Shown: positions 37,672-47,462 of the stretch, piece by piece | Layout of the letters: every line of letters starts with the position of its first letter | How positions within the stretch are numbered: position 1 is the stretch's first letter | Assembly (NCBI RefSeq): GCF_007004625.1 | Contig: NZ_VIFV01000025.1 | Coordinates: 1-47,462, forward strand | Length of the DNA stretch: 47,462 bases | From: Planococcus salinarum | Lineage (GTDB): Bacteria > Bacillota > Bacilli > Bacillales_A > Planococcaceae | Direction of reading: 5' to 3' | Notes under the pieces: generated by a model | What the model was told of the DNA's origin: nothing | The model's input: the letters and a program-made list of their open reading frames with translations, nothing else | Databases searched by the model: none | Position numbers and translations under genes: made by a program

Positions 37672-39681
37672 ATGAATCGAATATTTCGATACACCATATT
37701 TTATTTACTGATTTTCCTAGTTATTATCGGTATTCTGGGGACATTTAATAACAGTGGCCAACCAACTGAAGATATAGGATATAACGAATTTTTGCAGGCC
37801 CTGGAAAATGGTCAGATCGATGAAGTGACCATACAGCCTACGTCCATGGTCTATGAAGTGACCGGGTCATTGGACAGTTACGATGAAGAACAGTCATTTG
37901 TAACAAATATCCCTCTGGAAAATGAAGCTTTGATGAATCAGATCGATGAAGTTGCGAGAGCTGACGGTGCAGAGATCACGTATGTGGAAGCACCGCAGAC
38001 AAGCGGCTGGGTCCAGTTCTTCACAGGCATTATTCCTTTCATCATCATCTTCATCCTTTTCTTCTTCTTGCTAAACCAATCACAAGGCGGCGGAGGCGGC
38101 CGTGTGATGAACTTCGGCAAAAGTAAAGCGAAGTTGTATGACGATCAGAAGCAGAAAGTGCGCTTCGATGATGTAGCCGGAGCGGACGAAGAGAAACAGG
38201 AACTCGTTGAAGTTGTCGACTTCCTGAAAGATCCACGGAGATTCGCTGATATTGGCGCCCGTATTCCGAAAGGTATTTTGCTGGTCGGACCTCCGGGTAC
38301 CGGTAAAACATTGCTTGCACGTGCGGTTGCAGGAGAAGCGGGAACACCGTTCTTCTCAATCAGTGGTTCTGATTTCGTGGAAATGTTCGTAGGGGTCGGG
38401 GCATCACGTGTCCGCGACCTGTTCGAAAATGCCAAGAAAAATGCACCTTGTATCATCTTCATTGATGAAATTGATGCAGTTGGACGTCAGCGTGGCGCAG
38501 GCCTCGGCGGCGGACATGACGAACGTGAACAAACATTGAACCAACTATTGGTTGAAATGGATGGTTTCGGCGCGAACGAAGGAATTATCATTATTGCTGC
38601 AACAAACCGTCCGGATATTCTGGATCCGGCACTTCTGCGCCCTGGCCGTTTTGACCGCCAGATTACAGTTGGCCGTCCGGATGTAAAAGGTCGCGAAGAA
38701 GTATTGCAAGTCCATGCACGAAACAAGCCGCTTGACGAATCTGTAGATATGAAAGCTATCGCTCAACGTACTCCAGGTTTCACAGGCGCCGATCTGGAAA
38801 ACTTATTGAATGAGGCAGCTTTGGTTGCAGCACGCCGCAGTAAACTCAAAATCGACATGTCCGATATCGATGAAGCGACGGACCGGGTTATTGCCGGTCC
38901 AGCTAAGAAGAATCGTGTCATTTCGAAGAAAGAGCGTAATATCGTCGCTTATCATGAATCTGGCCATACGGTCATCGGACTGGTATTGGACGACGCGGAT
39001 ATCGTCCATAAAGTAACAATCGTCCCTCGCGGACAAGCTGGCGGATATGCCGTAATGCTGCCACGTGAAGACCGTTACTTTATGACAAAACCTGAATTGC
39101 TTGATAAGATTGCCGGTTTGCTTGGCGGCCGTGTCGCTGAGGACATCACATTCGGAGAAGTCTCAACTGGCGCCCATAACGATTTCCAACGTGCTACGGC
39201 TATCGCCCGCAGCATGGTGACGGAATACGGGATGAGTGACAAAATTGGGCCGATCCAATTTGGTCAGGCACAGGGTGGAAATGTTTTCCTTGGCCGTGAC
39301 TTTAATTCAGAGCAGAATTATTCAGATGCCATTGCATTTGAAATTGACCAGGAAATCCAACGCATCATCAAAGAGCAATACATCCGCACAAAAGAGATTC
39401 TTACTGAAAACAAAGAACTTCTCGAATTGCTTGCGACAACGTTGCTTGAAATTGAAACATTGGATGCCGGGCAAATTCTGCACTTGAAAGAACACGGTAC
39501 TCTTCCAGAGCGCTCGTATGAAGCGCTGAATGGAGAATATGAAGATAAAAATGTCGATCTGGAAAAAGATAAAGAACTTCCTGACGTAACAGGAGCACCG
39601 AGCGATCCTTCATCTGGAGATCTTCCAAGTGAAGAACAGTCGGGCGAAGTGAAAGATCCTATCCAGGAAGAGCGTAAATAA
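37672..39681 (+). CDS. ftsH: ATP-dependent zinc metalloprotease FtsH
   Basis: Membrane-anchored hexameric AAA+ protease that degrades misfolded membrane proteins and regulators. 669 aa. Two membrane helices (about 7-25 and 117-135) flank a small extracytoplasmic domain; then Walker A GPPGTGKT (206-213), DEID (265-268), the second-region-of-homology arginines in RPGRFDRQ, and the zinc site HESGH (428-432). The C-terminal tail is acidic and Ser/Pro-rich. ATG 37672 follows GAGGAGGC; the longer open frame back to 37588 crosses the promoter. Confidence 0.98.
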   Translation: MNRIFRYTIFYLLIFLVIIGILGTFNNSGQPTEDIGYNEFLQALENGQIDEVTIQPTSMVYEVTGSLDSYDEEQSFVTNIPLENEALMNQIDEVARADGAEITYVEAPQTSGWVQFFTGIIPFIIIFILFFFLLNQSQGGGGGRVMNFGKSKAKLYDDQKQKVRFDDVAGADEEKQELVEVVDFLKDPRRFADIGARIPKGILLVGPPGTGKTLLARAVAGEAGTPFFSISGSDFVEMFVGVGASRVRDLFENAKKNAPCIIFIDEIDAVGRQRGAGLGGGHDEREQTLNQLLVEMDGFGANEGIIIIAATNRPDILDPALLRPGRFDRQITVGRPDVKGREEVLQVHARNKPLDESVDMKAIAQRTPGFTGADLENLLNEAALVAARRSKLKIDMSDIDEATDRVIAGPAKKNRVISKKERNIVAYHESGHTVIGLVLDDADIVHKVTIVPRGQAGGYAVMLPREDRYFMTKPELLDKIAGLLGGRVAEDITFGEVSTGAHNDFQRATAIARSMVTEYGMSDKIGPIQFGQAQGGNVFLGRDFNSEQNYSDAIAFEIDQEIQRIIKEQYIRTKEILTENKELLELLATTLLEIETLDAGQILHLKEHGTLPERSYEALNGEYEDKNVDLEKDKELPDVTGAPSDPSSGDLPSEEQSGEVKDPIQEERK

Positions 39682-39689
39682 CAAGGCTG

Positions 39690-39736
39690 AAAGCTGGTTG
39701 TCCGATTCCGATAAGGAAGAGGGGACCAGCTTTTTT
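39690..39736 (+). terminator. Terminator after ftsH
   Basis: AAAGCTGGT / ACCAGCTTT arms around a 25-base loop, followed by six T. Confidence 0.82.
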
Positions 39737-39796
39737 CTTTCCTATAAAACTATGGTATGATATTTTGGAAAATTACATATAAATGGGGAACGCATA

Positions 39797-40564
39797 ATGA
39801 TTTTAGTAATGGACATCGGAAACAGTAATATTGTCATGGGTATTTATGATCAATCAGTATTGACCCACCATTGGCGAATGGAAACAGACCGCCACAAAAC
39901 CGAAGATGAATATGGAATGCAGGTCAAGGCGTTTCTGCGAGATGTCGATTTGAAAGTCACTGATGTTAAAGGAATCATCATGTCCTCGGTAGTTCCGCCG
40001 ATCATGTTTTCGTTGGAACGGATGGCCTCCAAATATTTCGGCCTTAAACCGCTGACTGTGGGTCCGGGTCTGAAAACAGGTCTAAATATCAAATATGAAA
40101 ACCCTCGGGAAGTCGGTGCAGACCGCATTGTTAACGCAGTGGCAGCAATACACGAATTTGGAGGTCCGCTGATTATCGTCGATTTCGGGACAGCAACCAC
40201 TTACTGTTACGTCAATGAAGCAGATCAATACATGGGCGGAGCCATTGCTCCGGGCATCGCCATCTCAACAGAGGCCCTTTACAGCCGAGCTGCAAAATTG
40301 CCGCGCATCGAAATTGCGCGACCGGAAAACATTATCGGCAAAAATACGGTTTCTGCCATGCAGTCCGGCATCGTCTACGGTTTTGTCGGACAGGCAGAGG
40401 GCATCATTGCAAGAATGAAACAACAGAGCAGTGAAACGCCGACCGTAATTGCGACCGGAGGAATGGCTGCATTAATAGCAGCTGAATCGAAGCTTATCGA
40501 CAAAGTGGAGCCATTTTTAACATTAAAAGGACTCTATTTAATCTATAAGCGCAATGAAGCATAA
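39797..40564 (+). CDS. coaX: Type III pantothenate kinase
   Basis: First step of coenzyme A synthesis; the type III enzyme is insensitive to CoA feedback. 255 aa, ASKHA fold. Phosphate motifs: DIGNSN (6-11), GADRIVNA (107-114), DFGTATT (129-135) and ATGGMA near the C terminus. ATG 39797 has TGGGGAA upstream, and an extended -10 (TG-G-TATGAT, about 39752-39760) gives a likely promoter after the ftsH terminator. It heads coaX-hslO-yacD-cysK, the Bacillus order. Confidence 0.97.
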   Translation: MILVMDIGNSNIVMGIYDQSVLTHHWRMETDRHKTEDEYGMQVKAFLRDVDLKVTDVKGIIMSSVVPPIMFSLERMASKYFGLKPLTVGPGLKTGLNIKYENPREVGADRIVNAVAAIHEFGGPLIIVDFGTATTYCYVNEADQYMGGAIAPGIAISTEALYSRAAKLPRIEIARPENIIGKNTVSAMQSGIVYGFVGQAEGIIARMKQQSSETPTVIATGGMAALIAAESKLIDKVEPFLTLKGLYLIYKRNEA

Positions 40565-40582
40565 CAAGAAAGGGCGATTGGA

Positions 40583-41464
40583 ATGGCAGATTATTTAGTA
40601 CGGGGGCTTGGCTTTGGCGGAAGTGTCCGCGCGTTCGCAGTGGACAGCACCGAAACGGTGGGTGAGGCTCAGCGCAGACATATGATGTGGCCGACTGCAA
40701 CAGCGGCAGTGGGGCGTTTAATGACTGGCGGTGTAATGATGGGAGCCATGCTCAAAGGCGATGACAAAGTCGTTTTGAAAATAGATGGCGGCGGACCGCT
40801 GGGTGCGATTCTTGTGGACAGCAATGCGCATGGCGGAGTAAGGGGCTACGCAAAAAACCCGCAAACACATCTCGAGCTCACTGACAAAAAGAAATTGGAT
40901 GTTGGTGGGGCAGTCGGTACTGAAGGCATGGTATCGATAATCAAAGATTTGGGGATGCGTGACTATTTCACGGGCCAGAGCCCGATTGTTTCAGGAGAAA
41001 TTGCAGAGGACCTCACTTATTATTTTGCGGTATCAGAACAAGTTCCTTCTTCAGTAGGACTCGGCGTCTTGGTGGATACGGACAATTCTGTACTGGCGGC
41101 AGGCGGTTTTATTGTCCAAATCATGCCGGATGCGGAAGAAGGCACAATCTCCAGACTGGAAGAACGTTTGGCTAATATCGAGCCGTTTTCAAAAATGATT
41201 CAACGGGGGTTAACCCCGGAAGAGATTTTGGAAGAGGTTTTTGGCGAAGGCAATATTGAAATTTTGAATAAAATACCGGTGAAATTCGAATGTAATTGCT
41301 CCAAGGAACGTTTTGCTGAAGGGATTATTGGACTGGGGAAAGAGGAGATCCAAAAAATGATCGACGAAGACGGCGCAGCTGAAACACAATGCCATTTCTG
41401 CCTGGAAACGTACAGCTATTCAAAAGAAGAATTGGAAGCATTAATCGATGAGTTACAATCGTGA
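40583..41464 (+). CDS. hslO: Redox-regulated chaperone Hsp33
   Basis: Cytosolic holdase switched on by oxidative unfolding. 293 aa. The four redox zinc cysteines are present as C237-x-C239 and C270-x-x-C273 near the C terminus, after the large beta-rich substrate domain with [13 protein letters not shown]. In the reduced state they bind zinc and keep the chaperone inactive. ATG 40583 has AAAGGGCG upstream. The end overlaps the foldase gene by 17 bases. Confidence 0.97.
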   Translation: MADYLVRGLGFGGSVRAFAVDSTETVGEAQRRHMMWPTATAAVGRLMTGGVMMGAMLKGDDKVVLKIDGGGPLGAILVDSNAHGGVRGYAKNPQTHLELTDKKKLDVGGAVGTEGMVSIIKDLGMRDYFTGQSPIVSGEIAEDLTYYFAVSEQVPSSVGLGVLVDTDNSVLAAGGFIVQIMPDAEEGTISRLEERLANIEPFSKMIQRGLTPEEILEEVFGEGNIEILNKIPVKFECNCSKERFAEGIIGLGKEEIQKMIDEDGAAETQCHFCLETYSYSKEELEALIDELQS

Positions 41465-42392
41465 CAACGGTCGCCCCGGCGCATCACCGGGTGAAACGGG
41501 TAGACCGAAAAGAAGATTAAAAACAAAACCTTTAATGATATTGCTGCTGATCCTGCTGGCCGGCAATTTACTGTGGTTCATTGCATGGCTCATCCCCGAT
41601 GATCCTGGGGGCAATGAGGAAGTGGCTTCTGTAAGTGGCAAAGAAATATCGCGCCAGGAATGGATGGCGGCAATGGAAGAGCAGCACGGACGAGAAACCT
41701 TGCTCGATCTTGTAAATTTGAAAGTGATGGAAACGGCAGCACAGGAATATGATATTAAAGTAAGCGATAAAGAAGTCGACCTTGAGTTGGCGCTGATGCG
41801 TTCGGCGCGGGATGGCAGTGAACAAACGCTTTACTCCGCGGATGGCGAGCGGGTGAGGGAAAAGTTGCGGGCGCAGCTGATTTTGGAGAAAGTGCTGACG
41901 AAGGATGTCGTCATCGATGAAAGCGCAATTGAAGCTTTTTATCAGGAAAACCAATCTCTCTATGATATTCCCGATTCCTATAGGGCACGGCTGATTTTAG
42001 TGAAATCAACAGAAGAAGCTCAGGCTGTCATAGCGGAACTTGAAAATGGCTCTTCGTTCGAGGCGCTGGCGAGGGAGCGTTCTGTTGATGCAGCGACCGG
42101 AAGTCTCGGCGGTGACATAGGATATGTGGTTCCTGGCCAGTCGACTATTGATGAAGCGATAGCAAATGCAGTCGCTGCAGTCGATGTGAACAATTGGTCA
42201 GAGCCGCTGACGATGGCGGATGGCCGCGTGGCGGTGATCACGGTTACCGATAAAGCGAAAGGCCGGACCTTTACATATAAAGATGTCGAAGGACATATCA
42301 GTCGTGAACTGGCTCTTGAACAATTGCCGCAATCCGTTACTCCGGAAGCTTTTTGGCAGGAGTTTGAAACCGAATGGTTCTACGGCGAATAA
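41448..42392 (+). CDS. yacD: Membrane-anchored parvulin-type foldase (YacD, PrsA-like)
   Basis: 314 aa. A basic N-terminal tail (1-27) and one membrane helix (about 28-49) anchor an extracytoplasmic chaperone domain (SurA/PrsA-like, about 50-170) and a parvulin rotamase domain (about 172-280, with [30 protein letters not shown] and LGGDIGYV). There is no lipobox, unlike PrsA itself. It likely helps exported proteins fold. Some parvulin catalytic residues are hard to place, so enzymatic activity is not assured. ATG 41448 lies inside hslO with GGAAG upstream. Confidence 0.87.
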   Translation: MSYNRDNGRPGASPGETGRPKRRLKTKPLMILLLILLAGNLLWFIAWLIPDDPGGNEEVASVSGKEISRQEWMAAMEEQHGRETLLDLVNLKVMETAAQEYDIKVSDKEVDLELALMRSARDGSEQTLYSADGERVREKLRAQLILEKVLTKDVVIDESAIEAFYQENQSLYDIPDSYRARLILVKSTEEAQAVIAELENGSSFEALARERSVDAATGSLGGDIGYVVPGQSTIDEAIANAVAAVDVNNWSEPLTMADGRVAVITVTDKAKGRTFTYKDVEGHISRELALEQLPQSVTPEAFWQEFETEWFYGE

Positions 42393-42402
42393 AGCCGGTT
42401 GT

Positions 42403-42432
42403 TTGACAGTGGAGGTTAAACATTGATACGAT
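42403..42432 (+). promoter_or_regulatory. Probable cysK promoter
   Basis: Perfect -35 TTGACA (42403-42408), 18-base spacer, -10 TACGAT (42427-42432), 48 bases before cysK. In Bacillus cysK is repressed by CymR; I cannot confirm a CymR site. Confidence 0.55.
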
Positions 42433-42480
42433 AAGTCTACGAAATGCCGATTAAATTACTAGGGATTAGGAGTGTTGAAA

Positions 42481-43416
42481 ATGGCTCGTATTGCAAATGG
42501 TATTACAGATTTGATTGGACAAACGCCTATCGTCAAATTAAACCGTCTGACCGGCACCGAAGACGCTGAAGTTTATTTGAAATTGGAGTATTTCAACCCG
42601 GGCAGCAGCGTGAAAGACCGCATTGCCCTGTCCATGATCGAGGCGGCTGAAAAATCCGGTGATTTAAAAGAAGGCGACGTCATCATTGAACCGACCAGTG
42701 GCAATACCGGCATCGGGTTGGCAATGATTGCCGCTGCCAAAGGATATAAGGCTGTTTTGGTGATGCCCGATACAATGAGCATGGAACGCCGAAATCTTCT
42801 GCGTGCTTACGGAGCAGAGCTCATTTTGACTCCGGGGGCAGAAGGTATGAACGGTGCCATCAAAATGGCAGAACAGCAAGCGACTGAAAATAAATGGTTC
42901 ATGCCTCAACAATTTAATAATGAAGCGAATCCGGAAATTCATCGCCTTACGACGGGCCCCGAAATCGTGGAAGCGATGGGCGGGCAATTAGATGCCTTTG
43001 TTTCCGGCATAGGAACCGGCGGTACCATCACAGGAGCCGGAGAGGTACTGAAAGAGAACTATCCGGATATTCTGATTGTTGCAGTAGAGCCGGCGGATTC
43101 ACCGGTATTATCCGGCGGTAAACCAGGGCCGCATAAAATCCAGGGAATTGGAGCAGGATTTGTTCCGAAAATATTGAACACAAAAATTTACGATGAAGTC
43201 ATACAAGTCTCGAATGAGCAATCTTATGAAACTGCGCGAAAAGTTGCGCGTGAAGAAGGCATTCTTGGTGGAGTTTCTTCCGGCGCAGCGGTGTACGCTG
43301 CGCTTGAACTGGCAAAGCGTTTGGGTAAAGGGAAGAAAGTTCTGGCAATCCTGCCGTCTAACGGAGAACGTTACCTGAGCACGCCATTATATCAATTCGA
43401 AGAAAAAAATACCTGA
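42481..43416 (+). CDS. cysK: Cysteine synthase (O-acetylserine sulfhydrylase)
   Basis: PLP enzyme making cysteine from O-acetylserine and sulfide; in B. subtilis it also partners CymR to control sulfur genes. 311 aa. The Schiff-base lysine is K45 in SSVKDRIAL, with [10 protein letters not shown] binding substrate, GTGGTITG binding PLP phosphate and the serine in SSGAAV contacting the pyridine. ATG 42481 lies nine bases from AGGAG; in-frame GTG 42472 is too close. pabB, pabA and pabC, which follow in B. subtilis, are absent. Confidence 0.98.
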   Translation: MARIANGITDLIGQTPIVKLNRLTGTEDAEVYLKLEYFNPGSSVKDRIALSMIEAAEKSGDLKEGDVIIEPTSGNTGIGLAMIAAAKGYKAVLVMPDTMSMERRNLLRAYGAELILTPGAEGMNGAIKMAEQQATENKWFMPQQFNNEANPEIHRLTTGPEIVEAMGGQLDAFVSGIGTGGTITGAGEVLKENYPDILIVAVEPADSPVLSGGKPGPHKIQGIGAGFVPKILNTKIYDEVIQVSNEQSYETARKVAREEGILGGVSSGAAVYAALELAKRLGKGKKVLAILPSNGERYLSTPLYQFEEKNT

Positions 43417-43423
43417 TCTATTA

Positions 43424-43453
43424 TTAAAGGGCATGCCGGCGCATGCCCTTTAA
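43424..43453. terminator. Perfect hairpin after cysK
   Basis: Thirteen uninterrupted pairs, TTAAAGGGCATGC / GCATGCCCTTTAA, around a CGGC loop, but no T-run follows (TTAATTGTGG). It may terminate weakly or protect the cysK 3' end. Confidence 0.65.
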
Positions 43454-43559
43454 TTGTGGTGTGAAAACCGCTGTTCGCGGTAAGATGGATACATAACGAA
43501 TACTTAAAATATTTTCCGGGAAATAAAATAACTATTAATCAAAATGGAGGGTGCCGGTT

Positions 43560-44372
43560 TTGGATATTGATTTTACTGGAAAAACCCTGATTATGGGGAT
43601 CTTGAATGTCACTCCTGATTCCTTTTCGGATGGCGGAAAGTACAGCTTTTTGGATAATGCCGTTGCACATGCCAAAAAAATGGCAGAAGAAGGAGCCGAT
43701 ATCATAGATGTGGGCGGAGAGTCTACTCGTCCCGGACATAAACAGATATCTGTGGAAGAAGAAATTGCACGGGTGGTTCCGGTCATCAAGGCAATAAAAG
43801 AAGAGCTGGATATAGCTCTTTCCATTGATACTTATAAATCGGATGTGGCGGAAGCGGCAATAGCCGCCGGCGCCGATATTATAAATGATGTTTGGGGTGC
43901 GAAATACGATCCTGCCATAGCAGCGGTCGCAGCAAACCACCAGGTGCCAATCATTTTGATGCACAACCGTAACCATACGTCCTATACTGATTTCTGGAAT
44001 GAAGTGAAAAGTGATATGGAAGAAAGTATTACTATAGCTTTGGAGGCCGGTGTGAAGAAAGAGCAGATTTGGCTTGATCCGGGCATTGGATTCGGTAAAG
44101 ATACCCACCAGAACATCGAGATGATGCAGTTGTTGGACCGATTTGTCGGCTTGGGTTATCCGGTTTTGTTGGGCACTTCCCGAAAATCAATGATTGGAAA
44201 AGTGCTGGATGTTCCTGTAAGTGAGCGGCTGGAAGGGTCTTTGGCTACAGTCTGCTACGGTGCTGGAAAAGGATGCAGCATCGTACGGGTGCATGATGTG
44301 AAAGAAACGGCACGGGCATTGAAGATGACCGATATATTGAATGGTAAAGTGAAGTATCAGGAGGCGGAATGA
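43560..44372 (+). CDS. folP: Dihydropteroate synthase
   Basis: Condenses 7,8-dihydropterin pyrophosphate with p-aminobenzoate; the sulfonamide target (sul in B. subtilis). 270 aa TIM barrel. Seen: MGILNVTPDSFSDGG, VGGESTRPG (51-59), SIDTYK, DPGIGFGK (173-180) and GTSRKS (205-210). The TTG start at 43560 is nine bases from GGAGG (43546-43550); the in-frame GTG 43551 abuts that site. It begins folP-folB-folK. The pab genes that normally precede it, supplying its substrate, are not here. Confidence 0.96.
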   Translation: MDIDFTGKTLIMGILNVTPDSFSDGGKYSFLDNAVAHAKKMAEEGADIIDVGGESTRPGHKQISVEEEIARVVPVIKAIKEELDIALSIDTYKSDVAEAAIAAGADIINDVWGAKYDPAIAAVAANHQVPIILMHNRNHTSYTDFWNEVKSDMEESITIALEAGVKKEQIWLDPGIGFGKDTHQNIEMMQLLDRFVGLGYPVLLGTSRKSMIGKVLDVPVSERLEGSLATVCYGAGKGCSIVRVHDVKETARALKMTDILNGKVKYQEAE

Positions 44373-44737
44373 TGGATTATATTCATTTAAATGAGATGGA
44401 ATTTTATGGCTATCACGGGGTTTTCCCGGAGGAGACAAAACTTGGCCAGCGGTTTCGGCTGACGGTTTCATTGGCTGTCGATTTGAAAAAGGCAGGAGAA
44501 ACGGATGGACTGGAGCATACTGTCCATTACGGAGAAGTGTATGGTGCATGCCAATCGATAGTGGAGGGGGAACCGAGAAAGCTTCTTGAAGCAGTTGCAG
44601 AAAATCTCGCAGCTGAAATACTTTCTACATTTTCTTTAGTTAAAGGCATTCGCGTGCAATTAATCAAACCTGATCCACCAATTCCAGGCCATTATAAATC
44701 CGTGGCGGTCGACATCACCAGAGGAGAGTTCCTATGA
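44372..44737 (+). CDS. folB: Dihydroneopterin aldolase
   Basis: Cleaves dihydroneopterin to 6-hydroxymethyl-dihydropterin in folate synthesis. 121 aa, tunnel-fold octamer. Family blocks MEFYGYHGVFPEE, GQRFRLTVSL and KPDPPIPGHYKSVAVDITR are present. The catalytic lysine is the one in IKPDPPIPG. ATG 44372 is seven bases from AGGAGG and gives the family start; ATG 44369 is adjacent. It overlaps folP by one base and folK by four, so the three are co-translated. Confidence 0.97.
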   Translation: MDYIHLNEMEFYGYHGVFPEETKLGQRFRLTVSLAVDLKKAGETDGLEHTVHYGEVYGACQSIVEGEPRKLLEAVAENLAAEILSTFSLVKGIRVQLIKPDPPIPGHYKSVAVDITRGEFL

Positions 44738-45219
44738 ATGAAATTTATTTGTCGCTTGGATCGAATATGGGCGATCGCTTGGAGATGCTGAAACAAGCTG
44801 TCCGCACATTAGTGAAACATCCTGAAGTGAATGTTCTAAAAATCTCCTCATTATATGAAACAGATCCTGTCGGATATACTGAGCAGGATGCATTCCTGAA
44901 TATGGTTGTTTATTTGCAGACTGATCTTTCTGCGCTGGAATTGCTTGATTTATGCCAGGGCATCGAAAGAGAACTGAATCGTAAACGCGATGTCAGATGG
45001 GGCCCGCGGACAATAGACCTTGATATTCTTCTCTTCAATCATGACAACATAAAAACAGAGAGGCTCATCATTCCACATCCCCGTATGCATGAACGGGCCT
45101 TTGTTTTAGTTCCCTTGCTGGAGCTTGATCCCGCTCATGATTTCACGGAACCTCAAAGAGATGGTATAAAGTTATGGGAAACATATGAAAGCATCGATTC
45201 GTTTTTATTTGAACAGTAG
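44734..45219 (+). CDS. folK: 2-amino-4-hydroxy-6-hydroxymethyldihydropteridine pyrophosphokinase
   Basis: Transfers pyrophosphate from ATP to 6-hydroxymethyl-dihydropterin, making the FolP substrate. 161 aa. Conserved: LSLGSNMGDR, SSLYETDPVGYTEQDAFLN, and the ATP/Mg site RWGPRTIDLDILLF with the DLD aspartates; HPRMHERAFVLVPL follows. ATG 44734 has AGGAGAG upstream. yazB and dusB, which follow in B. subtilis, are absent; instead about 290 bases of structured non-coding sequence lead to lysS. Confidence 0.97.
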   Translation: MNEIYLSLGSNMGDRLEMLKQAVRTLVKHPEVNVLKISSLYETDPVGYTEQDAFLNMVVYLQTDLSALELLDLCQGIERELNRKRDVRWGPRTIDLDILLFNHDNIKTERLIIPHPRMHERAFVLVPLLELDPAHDFTEPQRDGIKLWETYESIDSFLFEQ

Positions 45220-45403
45220 AATAGCATGAAGAGTGCTGAATGGAATTGAAAATCCAGGTTGCTTTGCAGTTATATAGAAGAACAAGTGAATAAGCACGAC
45301 GAGAAATGGAGTGCCTCCACATTGGCGGGCTTCACACACGGTACGGTTTAAAAACCTATTGGTCATGAAGCAGTGGAGAGTGTTAATTTAATCAGGTAAT
45401 ATT
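45220..45403 (+). other. Non-coding, hairpin-rich folK-lysS region
   Basis: No gene. A nested hairpin fits 45315-45378: CTCCAC 45315-45320 / GTGGAG 45373-45378, GCTTCA 45329-45334 / TGAAGC 45366-45371, GGTT / AACC at the tip. Its 5' arm can instead pair locally, TGGAG 45307-45311 with CTCCA 45315-45319. Two small hairpins lie further upstream. A terminator follows. It may be a leader RNA, a small RNA, or decayed dusB sequence. Confidence 0.45.
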
Positions 45404-45433
45404 AAGCTGCCATAAATTCTAGGCAGCTTTTTT
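45404..45433 (+). terminator. Terminator before lysS
   Basis: AAGCTGCC / GGCAGCTT, eight perfect pairs, followed by further T (TTTTTT in all). A -10-like TACAAT (45457-45462) then offers lysS its own start. Confidence 0.9.
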
Positions 45434-45509
45434 ATGTAGTAAGGAGAAAAATTGTGTACAATAGATAAATACACGAACGAGCGTGGTTTTTATAGATAAA
45501 GGAGTGTAG

Positions 45510-46997
<1,488 letters not shown>

Positions 46998-47011
46998 TCA
47001 TATGAAATAAC

Positions 47012-47050
47012 AAGAAGGTCAGTGCATTTTACTGAGCCTTCTTTTTTTTT
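47012..47050 (+). terminator. Terminator after lysS
   Basis: AAGAAGG(t)CAGT / ACTG(ag)CCTTCTT hairpin followed by a long T-run. It insulates the rRNA operon. Confidence 0.92.
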
Positions 47051-47059
47051 GAAAAATGC

Positions 47060-47088
47060 TTGTCATCTTATTTAGATAGTGATACAAT
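47060..47088 (+). promoter_or_regulatory. rRNA operon promoter P1
   Basis: -35 TTGTCA (47060-47065), 17-base spacer, -10 TACAAT (47083-47088). Confidence 0.85.
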
Positions 47089-47153
47089 ATTTCTTGTCGC
47101 GTTTTTAATTCATATATTAGTTTACCGTTAAAAAGATGAAGTAATTAATTTTG

Positions 47154-47182
47154 TTGACATCTTTCGGGTGAGCTGGTAGTAT
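47154..47182 (+). promoter_or_regulatory. rRNA operon promoter P2
   Basis: Perfect -35 TTGACA (47154-47159), 17-base spacer, -10 TAGTAT (47177-47182). The 94-base offset from P1 matches the tandem P1-P2 layout of Bacillus rrn operons. Confidence 0.9.
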
Positions 47183-47189
47183 TGAAAAG

Positions 47190-47442
47190 TCGCTGTCGTA
47201 ATTAGTGATAATAAAATTTTTGAACCTTGAAAACTGAACAGCAAAACGTCAACGAAAGACGTCACGAGCGCCTTGGCGCGAGAACGGCTTTTGCGATGGT
47301 CGCCTTCAGGCGATCGGAGCACCGCCTTCGAACTACTTGGGTTCGTGACTTAACTTACTGATCAGCATTCGTGCAGATCAAAGCGAATCGCTTGTCTTCG
47401 GACGGCGATGCGCCAGCAGTATTGAGCAATCAACACTACTCT
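47190..47442 (+). other. rRNA leader region
   Basis: Leader between P2 and 16S. It contains the AACCTTGAAAACTGAACA run typical of Bacillales rrn leaders and spacers (antitermination and processing signals) and several GC hairpins, such as GCGCC / GGCGC near 47270 and CGCC / GGCG near 47302. The left half of the 16S processing stem must lie here. Confidence 0.7.
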
Positions 47443-47462
47443 ATAATGGAGAGTTTGATCCT
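47443..47462 (+). rRNA. rrs: 16S ribosomal RNA, 5' end only
   Basis: Ends with AGAGTTTGATCCT, the universal 16S start (positions 8-20 in E. coli numbering), which places base 1 near 47443. The rest lies outside the window. Confidence 0.95.

Overview
The window is a dense Bacillales (Firmicutes) housekeeping region. It runs from the last bases of one rRNA operon (23S 3' end, then 5S) to the first bases of the next (16S 5' end). Gene order matches, almost gene for gene, the origin-proximal interval that I recall in Bacillus subtilis between rrnA and rrnJ: yaaO-tmk-darA-holB-ricT-yabA ... mfd-yabM-yabN-rqcP ... divIC-yabR-tRNA-Met-tilS-hprT-ftsH-coaX-hslO-yacD-cysK-folP-folB-folK-lysS. The sporulation genes I would expect in this interval are all absent (csfB, yabG, sspF, fin, spoVT, yabP, yabQ, spoIIE). 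Together with the moderate GC content and a repeat type that I associate with Bacillaceae/Planococcaceae, this suggests a Planococcaceae-like, probably non-sporulating organism (Planococcus type). That assignment is inference.

Layout. 1-331: rRNA tail and 5S. 527-5263: decarboxylase, thymidylate kinase, c-di-AMP receptor, DNA polymerase III delta', and the RicT/YabA regulators. 5516-7375: RNA modification genes. 7421-7699: abrB on the minus strand. 8029-14420: metG, tatD, a cell-wall hydrolase, 5S maturase, ksgA and veg. 14832-20994: ispE, purR, ridA, spoVG, glmU, prs and rplY. 21102-28647: pth, mfd, a flippase, yabN/mazG and rqcP. 28779-33881: a minus-strand arginine operon carA-carB-argF, lying where sporulation genes yabP/yabQ sit in Bacillus. 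34164-35454: divIC, yabR and a minus-strand tRNA-Met. 35576-46997: tilS, hprT, ftsH, coaX, hslO, a parvulin-type foldase, cysK, folP-folB-folK and lysS. 47060-47462: tandem rRNA promoters, leader and 16S start.

The genes serve basic information processing (replication clamp loading, tRNA/rRNA modification, ribosome quality control, transcription-coupled repair), wall precursor supply (glmU), nucleotide synthesis (tmk, prs, purR, hprT), isoprenoid and folate synthesis, and arginine/pyrimidine precursor supply. Promoters can be read for many units, including a sigma-H-type site at spoVG and a sigma-B-type site at rplY. Both persist although the sporulation genes are gone.

I found no CRISPR array, prophage, transposon, toxin system or other clearly new gene system. 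The most interesting unexplained structure is a family of four intergenic repeats (5375-5494, 14522-14630, 14634-14750, 17461-17638). All are in the same orientation, each site lies just behind an intrinsic terminator, and each copy can fold as a long nested hairpin whose arms change in a compensatory way between copies. Other candidates are structured leaders before rnmV, glmU and lysS, ArgR-type sites over the carA promoter, and a palindrome at the yabR transcription start.
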